From contig JBBEBO010000097.1 in the NCBI GenBank assembly GCA_040882265.1, positions 1 to 25,631 on the forward strand: a stretch of DNA of 25,631 bases, read 5' to 3'. Position 1 is the stretch's first letter; each line of letters begins with the position of its first letter. Below, piece after piece: positions 15,982 to 22,586 of the stretch. The DNA is from Brumimicrobium sp040882265 (GTDB lineage Bacteria > Bacteroidota > Bacteroidia > Flavobacteriales_D > Crocinitomicaceae). Both the position numbers and the translations under genes were made by a program. Under the pieces are notes generated by a model that was not told the origin of the DNA, ran no database searches, and saw only the letters and a program-made list of their open reading frames with translations.

Positions 15982-16239
15982 ATGAGAAAAGATATACACC
16001 CAGAAGATTACCGTTTAGTTGTATTTAAGGACATGACAAATGAATATACATTCGTTACTCGTTCATGTGCTCCTTCAAAAGAAACTGTAAAATGGGAAGA
16101 TGGAAATGAGTACCCATTAGTGAAGTTAGATATTTCACACATGTCTCACCCGTTTTTTACTGGTAAGACTCAATATGTGGATACTGCTGGTCGTATTGAC
16201 AAATTTAAGAACAGATACGCACGTCACATTAAGAAATAA
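15982..16239 (+). CDS. rpmE2: 50S ribosomal protein L31 type B
   Basis: The 85-aa protein is L31 of the large ribosomal subunit. The start MRKDIHPEDYRLVVFKD and the segment SHPFFTGKTQYVDTAGRIDKFKNRYA are diagnostic. It is the type B (zinc-free) form: it lacks the paired CxxC zinc ligands and has a single Cys30. The length is normal. A strong terminator follows 22 bases after the stop, so the gene is probably a single transcription unit. In many bacteria the zinc-free form replaces the zinc form under zinc limitation. In Bacteroidota type B is often the only copy, so no regulation can be inferred from this window. Confidence 0.96.
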   Translation: MRKDIHPEDYRLVVFKDMTNEYTFVTRSCAPSKETVKWEDGNEYPLVKLDISHMSHPFFTGKTQYVDTAGRIDKFKNRYARHIKK

Positions 16240-16261
16240 TTGGCGAATATTTGAATATTTG

Positions 16262-16293
16262 AAAGGAGAGCAAAATTGTTCTCCTTTTTTTTT
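16262..16293 (+). terminator. Rho-independent terminator of rpmE2
   Basis: Arms AAAGGAGA (16262-16269) and TCTCCTTT (16280-16287) form an 8-bp stem, extendable by one G-U and one C-G pair, followed by an unbroken T-run to 16293. Confidence 0.9.
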
Positions 16294-16312
16294 GCGCTAT
16301 AAGTTTTAGTTT

Positions 16313-16361
16313 AAAAAGTGCAGCAGTACAGTTGTGCTGCAGTTGTACTGCTGCACTTTTT
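16313..16361. repeat. Large perfect hairpin, 18-bp arms
   Basis: AAAAAGTGCAGCAGTACA (16313-16330) is exactly complementary to 16344-16361, with a 13-base loop that itself contains CTGCAG. The outer A/T runs make it look like a bidirectional terminator between convergent genes, but it is longer than the other terminators here and rpmE2 already has one. Alternative pairings inside the loop (gcagca with tgctgc) are possible. Confidence 0.85.
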
Positions 16362-16448
16362 TTAACTATACTTTTATACTTTTTTGGAGTCTTTAAACCG
16401 TATCAAGTGACTCATGCAACACGAAAGCCTTGTATAGGCGACATATAA

Positions 16449-16496
16449 CTAGCCGTGGGCCTTATCCCGTATTCACGGGACTTAATCCACGGCTAG
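16449..16496. repeat. Nested REP-like hairpin
   Basis: Outer arms CTAGCCGTGG (16449-16458) and CCACGGCTAG (16487-16496) are perfect complements. Inside, TCCCGT (16465-16470) pairs with ACGGGA (16475-16480) around the loop ATTC. The design resembles REP palindromes handled by RAYT (IS200-like) transposases. No transposase gene is in the window. Confidence 0.8.
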
Positions 16497-16514
16497 AAAT
16501 GATTATAAACAACC

Positions 16515-16556
16515 CTTTTTGGCGTGATTTTTTGAGTAAAAAATCACACCAAAAAG
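16515..16556. repeat. Hairpin with 19-bp arms, one mismatch
   Basis: CTTTTTGGCGTGATTTTTT (16515-16533) pairs with 16538-16556 around the loop GAGT, with a single C-A mismatch. It lies 19 bases beyond the stop of the minus-strand GlcD-like gene and could terminate it. The 10-mer CTTTTTGGCG recurs on the minus strand in the gap near 22333-22342. Confidence 0.8.
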
Positions 16557-16574
16557 CATCCTCTACGGCTCATC

Positions 16575-17957
16575 CTAAAATATTTTCTCAGGATTTAGAA
16601 TTCCATTTGGATCAAAGACCTTTTTAATCGAACGCATTAAGTCCAGTTGATTGTTTCTAAACGGTATATCCATATAGGATTTTTGCACGTAACCAATTCC
16701 GTGTTCACCAGAAATTGTACCTCCTAAACGAATGGTCAATTCAAAAATTTCCCGAATTGCTTTAGGTAATTCCTTTTCCCAAACAGATTCTGATAATTCT
16801 CCTTTGATAATATTTACATGTAAATTACCGTCTCCAGCATGTCCATAACAGACAGACTTGAACCCGTATTTTGATCCGATAGATTTAACTCCTTTGAGTA
16901 AAGTTGGTAATTCGTATCTTGGTACAACAGTATCTTCTTCTTTGTAGATGGAATGTGCTTTAACAGCTTCACCAACTTTTCTTCTAACTTCCCACAAATT
17001 ATCTTTTTGGGCTTGACTCTCAGCAAAAAGAATTTCATCCGTTTCAAATTGCTCTAAAACAGTATAAATCTTCTCACATTCTTGCATCAAAACAGACTCA
17101 TCAAAACCGTCTACTTCAATTAATAAGTGAGCTTCGTGCCTATCATCAACCGAAAGTTTGATGTCAGGAATGTGCGCCAAAGTCCATGTAAGCGCATCCT
17201 TTTCCATAAACTCCAACCCGCTAGGCGTGATGCCCGCTTTAAAAATTGCTGCTACTGCCTCACAAGCTGTTGTTGCATTAAAGAATGGAACAAGCATCAA
17301 CAAATCGTTGGTAGGGTGTGGAATAAGTTTTAATACAATCTTAGTAATTATGCCTAAAGTTCCTTCACTCCCGACAATCAATTGTGTTAAATTATAGCCA
17401 GTGGCATTTTTTAAAACATTTGCTCCCGTCCAAATGACTTCTCCAGTAGGCAAGACTACTTCTAAATTCAATACATAGTCTGCAGTAACGCCGTATTTAA
17501 CAGCTTTTGGGCCTCCGCTATTTTCGGAGACATTGCCTCCGATAAAACAACTCCCTTTGCTCGCTGGGTCTGGTGGGTAAAACAATCCTTTTTCTTTTAC
17601 GGCATCTTGAAGAACTTGAGTAATTACGCCTGGTTCTGTTGTTACTTGATGGTTGTTTTCATCTACAGAAATTATTTTATCAAATTTTTCTAGACTTAAT
17701 AAAACACCGCCCTTAATTGGCAAAGCTCCACCACTAAGTCCAGTTCTTGCCCCAGCTGGTGTAACAGGGACTTTATTCTCATTGCAATACTTCATTATTG
17801 AAGAAATTTCTTCAACTGAAGTTGGCTTGAGTACAACATGAGGGGGAAACCTGAGGTCTTCGGTTTCATCATGAGAATAGTGTTCCAATGAAACTGTATC
17901 AGTGTGACAAATTGGTTGAAATTCTTTTTGAAAGTATGAAATATGCGTTTGATCCAT
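16575..17957 (-). CDS. FAD-linked oxidase, GlcD / D-lactate dehydrogenase type
   Basis: The 460-aa protein is a complete FAD-dependent 2-hydroxyacid oxidoreductase of the GlcD/DLD family. The PCMH-type FAD-binding domain (about 38-218) has PAGARTGLSGGALP, PPDPASKGSCFIGGNVSENS and the VGSEGTLGIITKIVLKL end. The C-terminal oxidase domain carries GHAGDGNLHVNI and GEHGIGYVQK, whose His residues normally sit in the active site, and ends FDPNGILNPEKIF. Substrates in the family are D-lactate, glycolate or D-2-hydroxyglutarate, and sequence alone cannot choose among them. Electrons probably go to quinone or an electron-transfer partner; glcE and glcF are not here. There is no signal peptide or TM segment. 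The gene stands alone and both flanks carry palindromes. A near-match -7 element (plus-strand cgaagata, 17978-17985) precedes it. Confidence 0.92.
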   Translation of the reverse strand: MDQTHISYFQKEFQPICHTDTVSLEHYSHDETEDLRFPPHVVLKPTSVEEISSIMKYCNENKVPVTPAGARTGLSGGALPIKGGVLLSLEKFDKIISVDENNHQVTTEPGVITQVLQDAVKEKGLFYPPDPASKGSCFIGGNVSENSGGPKAVKYGVTADYVLNLEVVLPTGEVIWTGANVLKNATGYNLTQLIVGSEGTLGIITKIVLKLIPHPTNDLLMLVPFFNATTACEAVAAIFKAGITPSGLEFMEKDALTWTLAHIPDIKLSVDDRHEAHLLIEVDGFDESVLMQECEKIYTVLEQFETDEILFAESQAQKDNLWEVRRKVGEAVKAHSIYKEEDTVVPRYELPTLLKGVKSIGSKYGFKSVCYGHAGDGNLHVNIIKGELSESVWEKELPKAIREIFELTIRLGGTISGEHGIGYVQKSYMDIPFRNNQLDLMRSIKKVFDPNGILNPEKIF

Positions 17958-18106
17958 TTTGTGTCTTCTAATTTGAACGAAGATATTTGTTTTACCTGAA
18001 AGTATAAAGTAGAATTAGAAGTAATGTGAAATTTTGTTCAATGTTTACAAGTTCGAGATTTAACTTTTTTAAAAAACAGCATAAGTTGAAATGACGCTGA
18101 TTGTTG

Positions 18107-18138
18107 AAGTAGGGACGAACGGCCGTTCGTCCCTACTT
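18107..18138. repeat. Perfect 32-bp palindrome
   Basis: AAGTAGGGACGAACGG at 18107-18122 is followed directly by its exact reverse complement, with GGCC at the centre and no loop. It is much more GC-rich than its surroundings. GTAGGG(G/A)CG(A/C)...-type palindromes of this kind are, from memory, repeated in many unrelated bacterial genomes. Confidence 0.95.
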
Positions 18139-18170
18139 GATATAAAAATCACGCAATACACGCCCTACAC

Positions 18171-18192
18171 AAAGTGCCGACGGATTCGGTAA
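18171..18192. repeat. Dispersed repeat copy, inverted relative to 95-132
   Basis: AAAGTGCCGACGGATTCGGT followed by AA matches the reverse complement of the 95-115 unit (aaagtgccgaccgttcggtaa) except for a three-base change in the middle. It lies 32 bases after the 32-bp palindrome. Confidence 0.75.
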
Positions 18193-18204
18193 ATTCGTCA
18201 CTAA

Positions 18205-18221
18205 ATCTCGTTAGACGAGAT
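18205..18221. repeat. Short hairpin ATCTCGT-TAG-ACGAGAT
   Basis: A 7-bp perfect stem with a 3-base loop. CGTCA (18196-18200) and TGACG (18221-18225) flank it and could extend the pairing. Confidence 0.6.
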
Positions 18222-18422
18222 GACGTCACTATGTCACTCGTCACTAATAATCGAATGAGGAATCTTTTTGAGTGTAGCAGAGCCAAGCTTCTTAAGTGTT
18301 GATTATCAATCAGATGATAAAATACGTCATTGGTAATGAAATGAGAGGTCTCAATTTATATCGGACAATAGTGAAACGAAATATCTTCTTATTATAACTC
18401 ATGTTAATGTAAAATACTTATT

Positions 18423-18812
18423 ATGAAAACATTTATACTTCTATTATCAATATTGGTTATTGCTGTTTCTTGTCAAAAAGAGAATTTGAAAGAAGACGAA
18501 TTATCTGGAACAACTTGGGAAATATGGCAATATAAAGAATCTTCTGTAGCAAACCCTATACCTTTGAATGATACATTGGTGTTTTCTACAGATGGTGACT
18601 ACACTTACAACAATCAGACACAGTTTTATATGCTCAACGATTCTGGTAATGCGAGAAAACTTTCGCTTTATGGAACAAAGTTCGGAGATATTTCGGGGAA
18701 TATTTCACGTGATTTTGATACTTATGGAGAAATTGTAGCAGAGGAGTTTGTCGATATCAATGCAACTAACAATCAATCAAAATATATTTTATGGATTCGT
18801 AGAATAGACTAA
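18423..18812 (+). CDS. Small lipoprotein, 129 aa
   Basis: The product has a lipoprotein signal peptide (MKTFILLLSILVIAVSC) with lipidated Cys17 and the charged QKENLKEDE start of the mature chain. The remainder is consistent with a small beta-barrel or beta-sandwich: LSGTTWEIWQYKES, TLVFSTDGDYTYNNQTQFY, RKLSLYGTKFG and SKYILWIRRID. SGTTWEIWQY followed by a FSTDGDYTYN strand resembles lipocalin-like Bacteroidota lipoproteins, which often start 'GTWxl...', but I cannot assign a family. It is probably anchored in the inner or outer membrane, facing the periplasm. It stands alone and converges with the OmpA-family gene; a shared bidirectional terminator lies between them. Confidence 0.8.
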   Translation: MKTFILLLSILVIAVSCQKENLKEDELSGTTWEIWQYKESSVANPIPLNDTLVFSTDGDYTYNNQTQFYMLNDSGNARKLSLYGTKFGDISGNISRDFDTYGEIVAEEFVDINATNNQSKYILWIRRID

Positions 18813-18837
18813 TACGCAAAATTGTAACTAAACTAAA

Positions 18838-18866
18838 AAAACCGTCAGCATTTAACTGACGGTTTT
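18838..18866. terminator. Bidirectional terminator between convergent genes
   Basis: AAAACCGTCAG (18838-18848) and CTGACGGTTTT (18856-18866) form a perfect 11-bp stem with a 7-base loop. An A-run on the left (from 18835) and the T-run on the right let it work for the lipoprotein gene (plus) and the OmpA-family gene (minus). Confidence 0.9.
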
Positions 18867-18888
18867 CCATGTTCAATATTAACCTATA

Positions 18889-20964
18889 CTAATTTTCAAT
18901 AATTTCAAATTCAGTTCTACGATTTTCTTGTCTGCCATCTTTTGTGCTGTTTGTTGCAACGGGTTGAGAAGAACCGTATCCTTTTGCTGTAAGGCGAGAA
19001 GATTTAATTCCTTTCCCTTGCAAGTATTTCACAACTGCGTCTGCACGATTTTGAGAAAGCGTTTCATTTGTCGAAGCCGAACCTGTGTTGTCAGTATGAC
19101 CTGAAATTTCAACTTTCAGTCCAGGAACATCTTTTAGTAGTTTAACCAAACGATCAAGCTCAGCATTTGACTCACTACGAAGTGAAGCTTTACCCACATC
19201 AAAGAATATATTTCGGAGTGCTATCTTACTACCTACAGCAATGTTTTTCAACTCAATTGTTTTGTCAATTAGGTTGTATTCACTTCCTTCGGGGATATCA
19301 AAATTTTCTGAGTGGAAAAGATACCCATCAGCTTTGACAGCAATACCGTAGTTTTTACCAGCTTTTAGCGAAAGCAAGAATTTTCCAGTTGCACTATTTG
19401 TTGTAAAGTTTTCAATCACATTTCCTGTTGAGTTATCTGTAATTTCAATATTGGCTTGAACAGCATCTCTTGAAATAGCATCAATTGTATTCCCTTTGAA
19501 TACTGTTAAAGATACTTTGTTAACATCAACAGTCTCTTCAATTTGTGGATCTTTAATAGGTTTTGCAATTGAAGCCAACAAATAATCTTCCAAATCTACG
19601 ATTGGATTTTTCGGTGGCCCCCAAAATGTAACTTTATAAAGGTCAAAACCGCCTTTTCCTCCATCACGGTTTGAAGCGATGTAAGCATATTTCCCATTTG
19701 CAGTTCCCGAAAAGAAAAAGTCATCATACGGTGTGTTTATTGGATAACCCATATTAACTGGACGCGACCAAACACCTTGATTTTTTTTAGATACAAAAAT
19801 GTCATATCCACCAAGAGATTCATGACCCTGAGATGCGAGATACATTGTCTCACCATCAATGTGCATGTAAACAGGACCATCGTTAAACTTGCTGTTTACT
19901 TGACTGACCATAGTGGCTGCACCATAGTTTTTTTCCATTTTATTTCTCATTCCAGAATAAACAATCTCTGTTCCATTGCTTCTGCTTTCATTATCTCTTG
20001 AAAAGAAAATGTTGTAACCATCGTGATTGTATGAAGCATACATATCGTTTGAGCGATCAGCGCTAATTTGTCTCGGAAGAATTTCTGGGTATCCCCAGTT
20101 TGCTCCTTCTAAAACAGATTCATAAATATCGATTTGTCCTTCATTATCTTTATGTAATAACATTTTAGTTCCATCGTAGTATAAATTGTTAACAACATCA
20201 TCCAATGGAGAATTCACACTTCCAGGAACTGATTTTACTTTAGTCCATTCTCCATCATTAATGTAAGAAGTGTAAATATCGTGATCATATTTACCAACGT
20301 CATTTTGCTCGTTATTATTTGGTCTGTTAGAACTGAAAATAATTTCCGCACCATCAGTTGAGGCAGAGGGAGCGATTTCATCATTTTCAGTGTTTAGTTC
20401 ATTGATGTTATCTACCCATACTCTTTCTGGAGAAGATATATACTTTTTAGCATTGTCGCATTCACGTTTACGCATAGAAACGAACTTGTTAAAGTTGTCT
20501 GACTTTCTATAATTGTCTCCGAATTTTTTGTATGATTTTAGAGCTTCGTCAAATTCACCTTTAAGTTGAAGTGCATTTCCATGATAATAATATAAAAAAG
20601 GGTCACATTCTGGATCCAACTTATAAGCTTTTTCAATATAAGGAATTGCCTTATATGGAGAAGTTGAGTGAATATAACATACACCAATACGATAGTTGTT
20701 CATCGCATTGTCTGGATTTAAACTTTGTGCGATTTCAAATTGTTCTAGTGCTTTATCAAAGTTTAATCCAGGATCTTTAACATCAAAAATTGCGGCAGAT
20801 CCAACTTCAAAGTATTCTTGTCCTTTATCAATAGCATCAGATGCTTCTTTATAACCATCTATATCGTCTTTAAAATTAGATCTTTTAAAATCAACGTTTT
20901 GACTGTAGGATATAGTTGAAATAGCTGTAAGCAATAGTATTGTAAATATATTTATCTTATTCAT
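18889..20964 (-). CDS. OmpA-family protein with TPR, PD40 propeller and CarboxypepD-like domains (PorE-like)
   Basis: The 691-aa secreted protein has a signal peptide (cut near residue 22, ISYSQ). TPR repeats follow (about 35-170; ALEQFEIAQSLNPDNAMNNYRIG), then a PD40/WD40-like propeller (about 185-445; IIFSSNRPN, NIFFSRDNES, YAYIASNRDGGKGGFDLY). A carboxypeptidase-regulatory-like domain (about 480-575) and an OmpA-like peptidoglycan-binding domain (about 585-690) complete it. In the OmpA domain Asp625 (GHTDNTGS) and Arg640 (NRADAVV) are spaced exactly like the diaminopimelate-binding pair of known OmpA domains. The domain order equals that of PorE of the type IX secretion system, but PorE is a lipoprotein and this protein has no lipobox. 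Many Bacteroidota carry several such paralogues. It follows the TPR gene by 12 bases (same operon). Confidence 0.9.
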   Translation of the reverse strand: MNKINIFTILLLTAISTISYSQNVDFKRSNFKDDIDGYKEASDAIDKGQEYFEVGSAAIFDVKDPGLNFDKALEQFEIAQSLNPDNAMNNYRIGVCYIHSTSPYKAIPYIEKAYKLDPECDPFLYYYHGNALQLKGEFDEALKSYKKFGDNYRKSDNFNKFVSMRKRECDNAKKYISSPERVWVDNINELNTENDEIAPSASTDGAEIIFSSNRPNNNEQNDVGKYDHDIYTSYINDGEWTKVKSVPGSVNSPLDDVVNNLYYDGTKMLLHKDNEGQIDIYESVLEGANWGYPEILPRQISADRSNDMYASYNHDGYNIFFSRDNESRSNGTEIVYSGMRNKMEKNYGAATMVSQVNSKFNDGPVYMHIDGETMYLASQGHESLGGYDIFVSKKNQGVWSRPVNMGYPINTPYDDFFFSGTANGKYAYIASNRDGGKGGFDLYKVTFWGPPKNPIVDLEDYLLASIAKPIKDPQIEETVDVNKVSLTVFKGNTIDAISRDAVQANIEITDNSTGNVIENFTTNSATGKFLLSLKAGKNYGIAVKADGYLFHSENFDIPEGSEYNLIDKTIELKNIAVGSKIALRNIFFDVGKASLRSESNAELDRLVKLLKDVPGLKVEISGHTDNTGSASTNETLSQNRADAVVKYLQGKGIKSSRLTAKGYGSSQPVATNSTKDGRQENRRTEFEIIEN

Positions 20965-20976
20965 AATCTAGTATTT

Positions 20977-22077
20977 TTATAGTCCGCAGTTCTGTGAATA
21001 ATATTTTTTCCCTCTTTCTGAGCCAAGTTCTTTAGATTTTTCCCAATCTTCACATGCGCCATCCATGTCTCTCAACATTTCGCGAATCATTCCTCTGTTT
21101 ACATAAGCTGATTTATATTCAGGATCTAAGCTAATTGCTTTGTCAGCGGCTTTTACAGCTCCTTCATAATCTTCAGTTTTGAATTTGGCAGCGGCAATAT
21201 TTGCATAAGCTGGAGAGTAGTCATCCTTAATGCTAATACACTTATCAAAATCTTTAATTGCTTCTGCATATCGATCTTGTTCCATCTGAGTAGCACCTCT
21301 GTTGTTGTAAGCTAAGTGAAAGTTTTTATCTACAGAAATCGCTCTATTAAACGCCGCCATAGCACCGTCATAATTTTTCATTTTAAGCTTTGTTGTACCA
21401 ATATTATTAAGTACAAAAGCTAGTTCTGGATTTTTGCGTTGTGCTTCCTCATAATCTGAAATAGCCTTTTTGTAATCTCCTTTCATTCTATGACAACTTC
21501 CTCTGTCATTATATGCATAAGCAAGATTTCCTTTTAGATCAATAGTTTCAGTAAAAGATTCTATCGCACCATCATAATCTTGTTGTAAAAACTGAAGCGT
21601 TCCATAATTATAGTGAGCTTTTGGATTTTTAGGCTCAAGTTCAATTGACTTTTTATAATCATTTTCAGCTTTCAAATATTCGCCAGTTCCTTGATATGCT
21701 CTAGCTCTTTGAAAATAAGCTTTCGAATATGATTTGTCGCGTTCAATCAGTTCTGAAAGCGTTTTAGCCGCAGCCGCATAATAGCTAGCTTCATTTTCAG
21801 CTACTCCTTTATTGTAATAGGCAGCTGTAAAATTCGGGTCAGCTTCAATTGAGGTTTCAAATTTTTTGATCGCAGCTGAAAAATCTTTCTTATTGAATAA
21901 ATCAATACCTGCATTATAGGCTTCTTGACTTTTAGCTACTGTAGCATTTTCCTCGTTTAATGCTTCAATTGAGTCGCGATAGGCTTGTTCTTCTGGTGTT
22001 AATTCCTCTTCTTGAGCATAACTCATTGTACCAAAGAAACAAACACTTAACGTTAATAGTAATAGTTTGTTTTTCAT
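20977..22077 (-). CDS. Secreted TPR-repeat protein
   Basis: The 366-aa product has a signal peptide (MKNKLLLLTLSVCFFGTMSYAQ) and an acidic linker (about 23-45). About nine tandem tetratricopeptide repeats follow (about 48-355) with the usual W/Y-G-A-Y-A-P pattern: AYYNKGVAENEASYYAAAAKTL, AHYNYGTLQFLQQDYDGAIESF and AYNNRGATQMEQDRYAEAIKDF. It ends CEDWEKSKELGSERGKKYYSQNCGL. It probably acts in the periplasm as a protein-binding scaffold. The next gene downstream, an OmpA-family protein that also begins with TPRs, starts 12 bases later, so the two are likely partners in one envelope complex (inferred). No exact -7 element was found upstream. Confidence 0.9.
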   Translation of the reverse strand: MKNKLLLLTLSVCFFGTMSYAQEEELTPEEQAYRDSIEALNEENATVAKSQEAYNAGIDLFNKKDFSAAIKKFETSIEADPNFTAAYYNKGVAENEASYYAAAAKTLSELIERDKSYSKAYFQRARAYQGTGEYLKAENDYKKSIELEPKNPKAHYNYGTLQFLQQDYDGAIESFTETIDLKGNLAYAYNDRGSCHRMKGDYKKAISDYEEAQRKNPELAFVLNNIGTTKLKMKNYDGAMAAFNRAISVDKNFHLAYNNRGATQMEQDRYAEAIKDFDKCISIKDDYSPAYANIAAAKFKTEDYEGAVKAADKAISLDPEYKSAYVNRGMIREMLRDMDGACEDWEKSKELGSERGKKYYSQNCGL

Positions 22078-22586
22078 TATTTAATTTTTGGGTTTTCTGT
22101 CCCCTAAAATTATACCAAATTATTGGATTCTTTAACGATAAGTTTTCAACAGTGTGTTAAATTCATTTTTTGTTGGATAAAATGTCGTGTTAAATTTAGC
22201 TTTAGTTTAATTGTTTACGTTCCTATTATCCCCAATATTCGAGCGGAGATTTTTGCTGCAAGAGTAGGTGTTTATTGCAATTAATAAGGTTTATCCAGTT
22301 GTCTTTTTGTCACCGTTTTCACAAAAAAAACTGCGCCAAAAAGTGGTTTGTGATGTTATTTTAACTGTGGATTAAAATCTTTAGCCTGTAAACTGTCGAC
22401 TCTACAGATCTTCATGCTTTTTAAAAGTTATAGAAAGTAGTTAGAAGTATGTAGGAATGAGTTTACAAAGTAAAATGTGAACAATAAAATCTATGGTTTT
22501 ATGTTGGATAACATTATGGGCTTTGGTGTATTTCAAACAAATTTTCTCGAAATAGTTCTTATTTTAGCAACACGAAAAAAAATATT
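22078..22586. other. Intergenic region between divergent TPR and thiolase genes
   Basis: There is no gene in these 509 bases. They contain a direct repeat GTGTTAAATT (22154-22163 and 22187-22196), two copies of tgttggataa (near 22171 and 22502) and a hairpin at 22319-22353. Both flanking genes point outward, so two promoters are expected. The best thiolase candidate is a one-mismatch TATTTTAG at 22560-22567, 27 bases before the ATG. Confidence 0.6.
22319..22353. repeat. Imperfect hairpin TCACAAA...TTTGTGA
   Basis: TCACAAA (22319-22325) pairs with TTTGTGA (22347-22353), with ACT/AGT as a possible inner pair. Its inner segment carries the complement of CTTTTTGGCG, the arm sequence of the hairpin at 16515-16556. 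Confidence 0.5.

Larger units (their letters stand above)
16240..16574. other. Intergenic region packed with inverted repeats
   Basis: There is no gene in these 335 bases. They contain the rpmE2 terminator (16262-16293), an 18-bp-arm hairpin (16313-16361), a nested REP-like hairpin (16449-16496) and a 19-bp-arm hairpin (16515-16556). Together these cover more than half of the gap. The GC-rich blocks contrast with the AT-rich surroundings. The flanking genes converge (rpmE2 plus, GlcD-like minus), so some hairpins may serve as terminators. Confidence 0.75.
17958..18422. other. Intergenic region with palindrome and dispersed repeat
   Basis: No gene is seen in these 465 bases. The section 18107-18245 holds a perfect 32-bp palindrome, a copy of the dispersed 19-bp repeat, a 7-bp stem hairpin and four GTCACT hexamers. 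The rest (18246-18422) is AT-rich and leads into the lipoprotein gene; no exact TAnnTTTG was found there. Confidence 0.7.

Noticed and set aside
16240..16574. A CRISPR array or tRNA in the hairpin-rich gap
   Set aside because: The repeats are different inverted repeats, not regularly spaced direct repeats, and no cloverleaf or TTCRANNC T-loop was found.
16430..16627. A 65-codon plus-strand frame through the REP-like hairpins
   Set aside because: It is made of palindromic repeats and the antisense of the GlcD-type gene end, with no promoter or start context.
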